13,133 nt of DNA from Armatimonadota bacterium (GTDB taxonomy: Bacteria; Armatimonadota; Armatimonadia; Armatimonadales; Armatimonadaceae): assembly GCA_014381035.1 (NCBI GenBank), contig JACMIS010000617.1:1-13133 (forward strand). Reading direction: 5' to 3'. Shown one piece after another: positions 5,929 to 13,000 of the stretch. A program made the translations under genes and the position numbers. The stretch's first letter is position 1, and each line of letters starts with the position of its first letter. The notes beneath the pieces were generated by a model. It ran no database searches, was not told the DNA's origin, and worked only from the letters and a program-made list of their open reading frames with translations.

Positions 5929-7563
5929 TTACGCGGTTCCGATGCCGAGCAAGCGTAGCGCGTTTCGAAGCGTTACACCCGCCGCCTGCAGTGTGCTCCC
6001 GGTCGCCGCATCGCTGGACTCTGGTAACCGGTTCACCGCGTCCGCAAGGCTCCAAGCAAACCGGGCGATTTCGGCAGGCGTAGCAGTGGTCGCCGCGCCG
6101 CGTACCGTGTCCGGGAACATGTCCAGACGACGGATGATCGCGGATAACGCCTCGTTATCTTTTAATTCGCCCGACCCGGAATCGCCCGTACTCGGTGCCG
6201 CGGTGGATGTTTTCATCAATGCAGCGCGAATGCCAGTGAGCGGATTATTCGGCGCGGCGGAGGTCAGAGCGTCCACATTTAGATCCATCGGAACCGATGT
6301 CGGTGAGGCGAGCAGAAGCGCGAAACGGAGCGTATCGGCATCCACACCCGCGTCCAGAATCTCCTTCAGAGTCACGACGCCGCTCGCGTATCGCCCGGTG
6401 CGCAATTCGGAACCGTCTTGCAGGGCGCGTACCGTGCCGAACACGGCGACACGAAGCCGGTGTTCCACATTCGGCACGCCGAGCGCGGCAAGCCCTGCCA
6501 TCGTCCGCCCGATATACGATTGATGGTCCGCGTTCCAAACATCGACGGTCAGATCGTAGCCGCGTGCTTGCAGTTTGTCGGCGTGATAGGCGAGATCGCC
6601 CGCGAAATATGACGGTGTGCCGTCATTGCGCAACAAAACACGGTCGCCGTCATCGCTGTACTGCGTGGTTTTTAGCCATAGCGCGCCGCCGTGGGCGTAC
6701 GCCGCCCCGGATGCGAGCAAAGCGTCCAGAACATTCTGCAACGCGCCACCGGCAAGCAAAGCGGCTTCCGAGAACCAGCGGTCGAAACGAACGCCGAACC
6801 GGGAAAGGGTTTCCTCTTGCTCGGTTTGCATCAGGGAGATGACAAGCGGGGTCAGGGCGGTCGCGGCGGCTTCGGCGGATAAATCTACATAACGGTCGCC
6901 GGACGCCTCCGCGACCTTTTTCGCCAGTTCCGTCACATACTCCCCGGAGTAGCCTTCGCTCGTGATCTCGCTTGCCGCGACGCCAAAATGCTCCCGGTAC
7001 GCCCCGAATACAGCGCGGGCGAGGGAGCGCAACTGCGGCGCAGACGCGGCATCGTTCACATAGAACTCGCGCTCGACGGCGTACCCGGACGCCGAAAGCA
7101 GATGGCACATCGCGTCCCCGACCGCCGCGCCCCGTGCGTGATGGAGCGAAAGCGGCGTGTTCGGGTTCGCGGAAACAAACTCCACCAGAGCGCGACTACC
7201 CGCGCCGGTTTTACTTGCCCCCCAGTTGTCTCCCCCGGCAAGCACCGCACGAATGGCTTCGGCATACACTGCGGACGATGGATACAAAAGCAGTGTGCCG
7301 GTTTCCGAGGCTTTGGCGACCGCGGGCGTATCCGGGTGCGCGTTGATATTCTCCGCTAAATGCTCCGCGTAAACCCCGGCACGTGCGCCCGCCGTACTGA
7401 CCGCGTTCTCCGAGCGACGGGCAAGCAGGAGCGGCGTGTTGGTCGCATAGGCTCCCGCCTGGGCAACCACTTCGACCGGCACCCCGACGTCGGGAACCAG
7501 GTCTTCCGCACGACAAATAGCGAGGGCGTCCTTCACGGCACGGGTAAGGCGTTCTGTTAGCAT
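5929..7563 (-). CDS. argS: Arginyl-tRNA synthetase-like protein with degenerate catalytic motifs
   Basis: A 544-residue class I synthetase-type protein. It follows ArgRS across its length: an N-terminal Add1-like region, LVEFVSANPNTPL (126-138), HARGAAVGDA (142-151), EREFYVNDAA (164-173), SYFAGDLAYHADKL (318-331), DVWNADHQSYIGR (341-353), GVVTLKEIL (395-403), and a C-terminal DALR-like helical domain ending in LRLLGIG. Two catalytic signatures are altered. The HIGH motif, normally HLGH or HVGH here, reads SLHH (139-142). The KMSKS loop, normally KMSKR, reads RTGRY (388-392). The DALR domain is also poor: the NPVYYVQYAHAR-type segment is replaced by NPLTGIRAALM and the usual terminal PERM is missing. 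Length is slightly under normal. It could be the cell's divergent ArgRS, a paralogue with another role, or a non-catalytic tRNA- or arginine-binding protein. It heads the minus-strand cluster. Confidence 0.85.
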   Translation of the reverse strand: MLTERLTRAVKDALAICRAEDLVPDVGVPVEVVAQAGAYATNTPLLLARRSENAVSTAGARAGVYAEHLAENINAHPDTPAVAKASETGTLLLYPSSAVYAEAIRAVLAGGDNWGASKTGAGSRALVEFVSANPNTPLSLHHARGAAVGDAMCHLLSASGYAVEREFYVNDAASAPQLRSLARAVFGAYREHFGVAASEITSEGYSGEYVTELAKKVAEASGDRYVDLSAEAAATALTPLVISLMQTEQEETLSRFGVRFDRWFSEAALLAGGALQNVLDALLASGAAYAHGGALWLKTTQYSDDGDRVLLRNDGTPSYFAGDLAYHADKLQARGYDLTVDVWNADHQSYIGRTMAGLAALGVPNVEHRLRVAVFGTVRALQDGSELRTGRYASGVVTLKEILDAGVDADTLRFALLLASPTSVPMDLNVDALTSAAPNNPLTGIRAALMKTSTAAPSTGDSGSGELKDNEALSAIIRRLDMFPDTVRGAATTATPAEIARFAWSLADAVNRLPESSDAATGSTLQAAGVTLRNALRLLGIGTA

Positions 7564-7572
7564 AATAGTGTC

Positions 7573-7601
7573 GTTATACCAGAAGAGATCCCTCCTCCCA
7601 A
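7573..7601 (-). promoter_or_regulatory. Promoter of the ArgRS-like gene cluster, giving a near-leaderless mRNA
   Basis: On the minus strand, -35 TTGGGA (7601-7596; 4 of 6), a 17-base spacer and -10 TATAAC (7578-7573; 5 of 6) are preceded by TGG, forming an extended -10. The -10 ends only 9 bases before the ATG at 7563, so the start site would fall within a few bases of the codon. This agrees with the absence of a Shine-Dalgarno just upstream. Confidence 0.5.
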
Positions 7602-7629
7602 CCTCCCCCCATTGGGAAATGGGGAGGGG
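7602..7629 (-). terminator. GC-rich hairpin between the DUF1385 and ArgRS-like genes
   Basis: CCTCCCC (7602-7608) plus ATT (7611-7613) pairs with AAT (7618-7620) plus GGGGAGG (7621-7627). This gives ten pairs with a two-base bulge (7609-7610) and a GGGA loop. It lies 10 bases beyond the end of the DUF1385 gene. There is no T-run on the minus strand, so it is at best a weak terminator or pause. The C-rich/G-rich composition also resembles dispersed intergenic repeats. Confidence 0.35.
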
Positions 7630-7639
7630 TATCGCTACG

Positions 7640-8920
7640 CTACTCCCCCAGCACCGTTTTGAAAAACTGCATGAACGGAGGGAACGTCAGCGCGATAATC
7701 CACAGCGAAGCCATCGCGACTGCGCTTCCCATGAATATCTGCAAAAAGCCTGCCTGCCAGACGCGCCGGAACTTGGCGCGAAGTGGCGATACCGGTTTGG
7801 GCACCGCACTGGTTACAGGCGAATCCAGGGCATCGAACAGATCGCGGGCGGCGCGGATTCCGCTCTCTATCTCCTTGTCCGACGCCGGACGCGTGGTGGC
7901 GTGTTGTTGCAGGAACGCGCCGACCGGTCGCCACCATAAAAAGGCGGCGAACGCTCCGGCGAGGTACGACACCTCCGCGCCCCAGGATTCTGCGAATGCC
8001 GTCCCGACGATGTAGAAAAGGAGCAACCCGGCGACGAGGTTTGTCGAGCAACGGGGATGGACGCGGGGCATACGCCGCACGGCGTCGGGCAGAAGTGGCT
8101 CGCCTCGCTCGATAGCATGCACGACCTGATGCTCCGCCGCATGATAACCCGCGAGCGGCGTTTGGCGTAGTAGCAGGAGAAATAATGCCGTCAGAGTGAT
8201 AGTGAACACCGTTTCGGGAAGTGATTCCGCGAGCGGACGCGGCAATGTCGCGGTAAGCCGACCTATCTCCGGGACATAACGATCCATACCGTAAACGGCG
8301 GCACTGATCAGAGCGAAACCGGTCGTGTGCAACAAAAAGGTCAGAAATCCGGTCGCCGCCAGCGCGACGGTGCCGACCCCGCCCGACACATTGCCTGTGG
8401 TCAGGTAGACGCCGAGCGGGGTCGCCATTCCGCCGATCTGCGGCGGCACGAACGGTCGGTGCAAATCGCGCAGAAGGTCCGTGCGGGCGACCATGCCCAG
8501 ATAGAATGGGCGATCCCGCGACTCCAGTACCGGCGCGGAATCGCGCCCGATGCGGTCCAACAAGGAAGATAGATCGGCGGCGGAATCGGACGGCACCGCG
8601 CAGTCAACGGGCGGAGTCGGTACGCAAACATCGCGGGCAACCCCGTGTTTACGCAGCCATTCCCGCTCCTCGGGGGGCGCGGTGAGCAACTGGTCAGCGA
8701 TAGTTTTCGCGGAAACCAGCCCGAGCAGGGGACCGGTAAGTAGTGCGGAGGCTTCGCCGGGAGTGTCTACCACCGCGAGAAGTTGGTAGGGACTGACGCG
8801 GAGCAGTTCGCAGACCGTGGCGAACGGCGTTTCCGGCGAAACGGCTTTGGCGCGGCGGGCGAGCGTCTGCACATGGGGCAGGACACTCTCCGGGGAACTA
8901 TCATCGGAAAATCGGGACAT
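7640..8920 (-). CDS. DUF1385 (YqhQ-like) multipass membrane protein with N-terminal CBS-like region
   Basis: A 426-residue protein. Residues 24-155 look like a CBS-type ligand-binding pair: SPETPFATVCELLRVSPYQL, with LLGLVSAKTIADQLL (65-79), then RDSAPVLES and LGMVARTDLLRDL (141-153). The DUF1385 domain starts at PQIGGMATPLGVYLT (160-174). The family's histidine motifs follow: AGYHAAEHQVVHAIERGEPL (257-276) and RVHPRCSTN (286-294). Membrane segments are visible near 183-210, 235-252, 293-312, 317-335 and 389-412. DUF1385 function is unknown; the conserved His residues suggest a metal site. A link to adenosyl-nucleotide sensing through the CBS part is inference. The start at 8920 is preferred because the upstream in-frame stretch would overlap the divergent gene. 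No Shine-Dalgarno is seen; a TACAAT box ends 3 bases before the ATG, hinting at a leaderless message. Confidence 0.85.
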   Translation of the reverse strand: MSRFSDDSSPESVLPHVQTLARRAKAVSPETPFATVCELLRVSPYQLLAVVDTPGEASALLTGPLLGLVSAKTIADQLLTAPPEEREWLRKHGVARDVCVPTPPVDCAVPSDSAADLSSLLDRIGRDSAPVLESRDRPFYLGMVARTDLLRDLHRPFVPPQIGGMATPLGVYLTTGNVSGGVGTVALAATGFLTFLLHTTGFALISAAVYGMDRYVPEIGRLTATLPRPLAESLPETVFTITLTALFLLLLRQTPLAGYHAAEHQVVHAIERGEPLLPDAVRRMPRVHPRCSTNLVAGLLLFYIVGTAFAESWGAEVSYLAGAFAAFLWWRPVGAFLQQHATTRPASDKEIESGIRAARDLFDALDSPVTSAVPKPVSPLRAKFRRVWQAGFLQIFMGSAVAMASLWIIALTFPPFMQFFKTVLGE

Positions 8921-8981
8921 CGTATTGTATACTGCAACGGGCGGAGTACCGTTTCCGCCGCTTTCAATTTTCGTTCGTACG
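8921..8981. promoter_or_regulatory. Divergent promoter region of the DUF1385 and cysteine-cluster genes
   Basis: Only 61 bases separate the two divergent start codons. TATACT (8928-8933) can serve the plus strand, and the overlapping TACAAT (8929-8924) the minus strand. Both match the -10 consensus at 5 of 6 positions and share the GTATAC palindrome. No good -35 element was found for either direction. Neither gene shows a Shine-Dalgarno. Confidence 0.35.
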
Positions 8982-9527
8982 ATGCCCACTCTTCTCCCTA
9001 CCACCGACTCGTCCGACGATGCTACCCGTGCACAGTGGCGACGGTTCATCGAGGAGCGCGAAGCCCTGACCAAAACAATGCATCTTTCGGTATGCAACGG
9101 TTGCGATGGTTGCGGCATCCGTTGCACGGCGGGGATTTTCGTGACGCGGGACGAGTACCAGTCAGTGCAATCCTACCTCGCTACCCTCCCGTCATCGGAA
9201 ACAGGGCGTGTCCTTTCGCAGAACAAGACCGTGCCCTGGCCCGGCGCGGAAGATTCCGGCGCGACTGTGCGACTGTGTCAGTTTCGGGACACGGAAAACA
9301 ACAACTGTTTCGTTTACCCCGCCCGTCCCACGGTCTGTCGCCTGATGGGGCAAACCACCTGGCTCCCCTGTCCCATCGAAGCGGTCCCCGAATACGCCGA
9401 GAACGCCCCGGCTGTCTGGAACCAATACCGCCGCTTCGAGCGAAAAACCTGGGAGGAGTGGGAAATGGGGCAATCTAGTGATCAGGTGACCGCGGCACAG
9501 TCACCCACACGTTCCCCTCTGCCATAA
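8982..9527 (+). CDS. YkgJ-type cysteine-cluster protein (putative Zn/Fe chelating)
   Basis: A 181-residue soluble protein of the CxxCxxCC (YkgJ/UPF0153) group, predicted to bind zinc or an iron-sulfur centre. The first cluster is C38-x2-C41-x2-C44-x3-C48 in VCNGCDGCGIRC. It is followed by GIFVTRDEYQSV, the usual continuation in which a receiving strand precedes a helix. The second half supplies C99 (VRLCQF), C109 (NNCFVYPARPTVCRLMG), C119 and C130. The phrase CFVYPARPTVCR is very typical of the family. The start at 8982 is the first Met after the divergent promoter; an upstream in-frame extension would read back into the neighbouring gene. The tail after residue 165 is polar and disordered-looking, and a 6-bp hairpin (9485-9505) lies in its codons. 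The biological role of the family is not established. Confidence 0.85.
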   Translation: MPTLLPTTDSSDDATRAQWRRFIEEREALTKTMHLSVCNGCDGCGIRCTAGIFVTRDEYQSVQSYLATLPSSETGRVLSQNKTVPWPGAEDSGATVRLCQFRDTENNNCFVYPARPTVCRLMGQTTWLPCPIEAVPEYAENAPAVWNQYRRFERKTWEEWEMGQSSDQVTAAQSPTRSPLP

Positions 9528-9586
9528 CGTCAATCACATCCAAACTGACCGATTACCCAACCGCCCGCCCCTTCAAACCCTGGCTC

Positions 9587-9616
9587 TTGCCTAATAATTT
9601 TTGGTTATGTTATAAT
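9587..9616 (+). promoter_or_regulatory. Strong extended -10 promoter upstream of the large secreted protein gene
   Basis: TTGCCT (9587-9592; 4 of 6) is followed after 18 bases by a perfect TATAAT (9611-9616), preceded by TGT to give a complete extended -10. This is the best promoter in the window. Transcription would begin near 9623, more than 400 bases before the start codon of the downstream gene. Confidence 0.7.
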
Positions 9617-9622
9617 CGTCGC

Positions 9623-9920
9623 GGGATGGAGCGGCATGCGTTAACCTCGTTCGTTATAAAGCATCTTCCGTATTGAAAAACGTTTAAGTCCAATAGTTAC
9701 CCCGTTTTCCACCCCATACCAACAGAACACGGAAACCTTTTCCCGTCACACTTCTCCAAAAAAGAAGAGTGTAAAACCTTTGCCTTTTTTAAAGGCAGAG
9801 AAGGAAATGCAACGCACCCCGGCGAAACTACCTGCCGCAAGGTGCATGAACGCTCGCGCTGGCGACAAACAGGGCTTGCATGGAAGGCGCAACGTTCGGG
9901 GCAAGTGCCCGCGCCGTTTT
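9623..9920 (+). ncRNA. Candidate structured leader or small RNA of about 300 nt
   Basis: The RNA between the predicted start (about 9623) and the T4 after the terminator-like hairpin can form several local stems. These are CCTT-TGCCTTT with AAAGGCA-GAG-AAGG (9777-9804, loop TTT), and GCACC...GGTGC (9814-9818 with 9841-9845) enclosing CGGC/GCCG (9820-9823 with 9834-9837) around the loop GAAACTACCT. The last is the 9886-9915 stem. A structured region ending in a terminator ahead of a gene is the layout of a riboswitch or attenuator, or of an independent small RNA. I could not match it to a known class by eye, including c-di-GMP, cobalamin, glutamine and fluoride types. Confidence 0.35.
9886..9920 (+). 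terminator. Terminator- or attenuator-like hairpin in the leader
   Basis: GGCGC (9886-9890) pairs with GCGCC (9911-9915) and, inside, GGGC (9899-9902) pairs with GCCC (9907-9910) around an AAGT tetraloop. The 5' side carries an 8-base internal loop. GTTTT follows at 9916-9920. It lies between a strong promoter and the gene at 10042, which makes it a good place for attenuation. Confidence 0.5.
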
Positions 9921-9946
9921 AGTATATTCGACAAATTTGCTTTTTT

Positions 9947-10014
9947 ACCGGAATGACAACGAAGGAACGCGATAACACTTACCCATCGCCTTGGTGTCCG
10001 GTCATTCGTTCGGT
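9947..10014 (+). promoter_or_regulatory. Hairpin with possible internal pseudoknot just before the large gene
   Basis: ACCG-GAATGAC (9947-9957) pairs with GTCATTC (10001-10007) and CGGT (10011-10014) across a 3-base bulge. Within it GCGAT (9969-9973) pairs with ATCGC (9985-9989). The loop bases ACAC (9975-9978) could pair with GTGT (9994-9997) to form an H-type pseudoknot. The structure ends 11 bases before the Shine-Dalgarno GGAGGGG, so it could gate ribosome access. Drawn by hand, without an energy calculation. Confidence 0.35.
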
Positions 10015-10041
10015 TGGTGGCTTATGGAGGGGAACCCCACT

Positions 10042-13000
10042 TTGAAGTTCGCTTACAAGTATCGGCAGTCAATCGCCTTCGCGCTTTATGTCGCGCTGCT
10101 TATGTCAACCGCCGCACCAGCGGTAATGGCTCGCCCGCAAGTCGGTGTTCGAGAAGGCGCGAAAACAGGGGTGCGGGCAGCACAAGCCAGTGCATCCGCT
10201 ACCACCGTCGCGCAGAACCGCACGAAAACATGGCGCGACAAGTTGCAGGAAACCGGTCGCATGATCCCCGCCTCGATCCCGGTGCGCTCGACGAAAGGCG
10301 TCAAGGGATTCGCGGGCGGAACGCGCTTGCAGGTCGGGGGGGCATTCGGGTCGAACGTTCAGGAGCAGGTGGTAGACATCACCAACTTTACCCTGAACGG
10401 TGTCGCGCAAGTGTCCGACGAGCGACATCCGTTCTGGTCAAGCGACGAGCAAACTATATTCTTCTCATCTAACCTGGGAGGAGGAGCCTACCAACTCTTC
10501 CGTATCACGGCGAACGCCTCCCCGAATCCAGCCACTCCTGGTACTGCCGCACTCGCTATAACCAGCGAAGCTGGGGCGAACCATGATTTCCCCGCGCTCA
10601 ACTCGGCGGGGAACCGACTGGCATATATCAAGTCAGTTAATGGTGGTCCATTCCATCTTTATCAGGCACTGATTCCGGCGGCAGGCGGAACGATTCCTGC
10701 GCAGACCACTGCTGAATCGCTGACATTTGGTCGCACCCTCGGTGCTGAAACCATCACCAGTGTCGGGCGCCCCTCCTGGCTTTCCGGCACAGAGATCGTA
10801 TTCGCCGCGACGTTCAGCAACAGTGGAAGAGACCTGGTAGTCGTAGACATCCAGTCTCGCCTCCTGCGCCGATTGACCACCGGCACCGCGACCGAAGAGA
10901 ACGTGGCAGTGTCTCCGGATGGTAACTTCGTCGCGTTCGACTCGAACGCCACGGTCTACAACGGTGCCGCGAGTGGTGGGACCGGCACGGTCCGTAACGT
11001 CTTCGTTGTTAACACGGCGGGGACTGCGGTAACGCAAATCACCAACGTGGACGATCTCGTTACGGCCACTCCGCGTGTCGCAGCAGACACGGTGAGCAGT
11101 GAACAACCGGCGTGGTCCCGTTCCAATGTGGTTCCGATCTTCAACACGCAGGCACAATACTTCCTTGCCTTCGCCTCGAACCGGCAAGCCAACCCAGCCT
11201 TTGATCCCACAAACCCGAATCCGGCGCAACCAGCCTACAATTCGGCTGCGACACGCGATATTTTTTATGTCCCTGCGATTTTTGTGGATCAGAATGCGGG
11301 AACGCGTGTGATCAATCAAGAGCAGAACCCTGCCCAGACGCGTAAGCTCGATACCCGCGACGAGGGGCTACGCTGGGATGATCAGTTCCCGACGTTCCCG
11401 CCGCTCATCAACCTGCAACGACTCGGTTTCCAGTCGAACCGTAAGGGTAGTTCGGCGGGTGTCTTTACGCCGCATAATCCTGCCGATCAGAACGACCTGT
11501 TTATCGCGTCGCTGATCGATATTACCGCGCCGACTCTGCTTCGCTACGATTTATCGCGCGACGGTGGCGAGGTAGTGCATGTCAACCTCGGTAACACGTT
11601 CAGTCGAACCGCAACGGTTCGAAGCCGCGCCGACGGCATCACGCCGAATACGCAATTGTTCTTCACGGTACGCGCCGAAGACTTAGAGGCTGGCGTGCAG
11701 TCCGTGTACGTGCAGTTTAAGAACCCGAACAGCAAATATCAAGCGGCAGCACAAGGCGGTGCCCCAACCGAGCATAAGGAATATCGTGCTGAGTCAGGGG
11801 TACGCTTTGGTCTCGGGGCATTTACCATCCTGCAACCTCTTGATGGGGGGCTCTTTCCGCTGTACTTGCAAGAGGGGGCGGGAACCACTATTATTGGTTC
11901 TGATTTCGTAGTTCAACCCGACAACCTTGGTGTTGAGTATGAAGCAGAAGTGGTCAGTGTCGGTAGTTCGCAAAAAAGCAATGGCAACGCAAACTACTTC
12001 CAACACCGCTTCAATCGCCGCGTGACAAATGCGCCGGTAGGTTTGGGCGGCATGTACGAGGCTGGGGTAGACGACCTATCCGCGTTTAGCGGCTCGCGGT
12101 TCGCCCCGCCGCTCGATCCGACTGTGGCGGATGATCCTAATGTGGCTAACGATAACGGCATCTGGCTGAAGTTAGAGCCGTTGCCGCAAGCGCAACAGGA
12201 CAACAATGGCGGTGTGCTCTACGGGGCAAGTTGGACGATTCCCGGCGAGGCGTCGGACTGGTATATGGACGTTATCTTATATGATAACGCGATCAATCCA
12301 TTCTCGGACCCGACGAACCCGGATCGCTCGAACTGGATCATTTACGATAACGTTTGGGGATTTTCCTCGGCAATCGGGTTGGGTGGGGACAACGTTAACC
12401 TGCTGTTCGTGTCCGATTACACGCTCGGGCAAAAGTTCGTGAAAACGCGATTCGGTGACCCGGAATCGAGTGCTGGTTTGGGCGCGAATCCGTTCTTCAA
12501 CCTGCCATTACAACAATATGGTGCGGAATCGTACTACATTGACCGTGACCTTGACGACCGATTGGACGGGAGACAGGCACCTTCCGCACCTGTCGCCGTG
12601 GGTGGTACCCCGGTCGTGCGAGTGTGGGATGACCTGGGTCCTTTCCTACGGAATACCGTTGACCTCGGACTAACAACCGGTCCTGGCAACGGTGGCACAG
12701 CGAACCCGTTGGGCTTCGGTTCCTACGTGGATGATGTATTGATCGGTGATTCGGTACAGGATAGCGGCGTGTTTCTGCCCAGTGTGGGACGCTACTCGAC
12801 CTGGCGGATTCTGAGCCGCGGTCCTGTGCCGGCGAATATATTGAGTGACTACCTCCCGGCACCCGGCGTACGTCCACCGGATACGCGTATTGACCCAAGG
12901 ACCATTGTTCTGGATGACCCGGCTACGCCGATTAACGAGGCGAGTGGGGGAACTCCTTATGAGCAGAACACGCAAAACATCAGTGTCGTGAACCGAATGG

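Larger units (their letters stand above)
9528..10041. other. 514-base intergenic region, structured leader of the large secreted protein gene
   Basis: No credible gene is seen. From left to right it holds a strong promoter (9587-9616), a TATAAA box (9655-9660), small hairpins at 9729-9746 and 9748-9772, a TGCCTTT/AAAGGCA hairpin (9781-9797), a GC-rich hairpin (9814-9845), a terminator-like structure (9886-9920) and a hairpin/pseudoknot candidate (9947-10014). A GGAGGGG Shine-Dalgarno (10026-10032) follows. It contains no tRNA-like or known riboswitch sequence that I can recognise. Confidence 0.6.

Noticed and set aside
5918..6055. N-terminal extension of the 100-residue protein
   Set aside because: It would overlap the ArgRS-like coding region by more than 120 bases, while a good ribosome-binding site precedes the ATG at 5917.
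7602..7629. Strong intrinsic terminator after the DUF1385 gene
   Set aside because: The stem is bulged and no T-run follows on the minus strand, so only a weak-terminator call is kept.
9814..9920. Possible c-di-GMP, cobalamin or SRP/6S/RNase P RNA
   Set aside because: None of the conserved core sequences of these RNAs could be found. Only generic hairpins are visible.
9960..9970. CGAAGGAACGC, which resembles the conserved 3' end of the glutamine (glnA) riboswitch
   Set aside because: The GGAAGTAGG-type core and the matching 5' strand are absent, so the short match is probably chance. A cmscan would settle it.
10633..11319. 228-residue open frame on the minus strand
   Set aside because: It lies fully inside the propeller-protein gene on the other strand. 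It is Arg-rich with no recognisable motif, and no promoter or ribosome-binding site supports it. It is a shadow frame.
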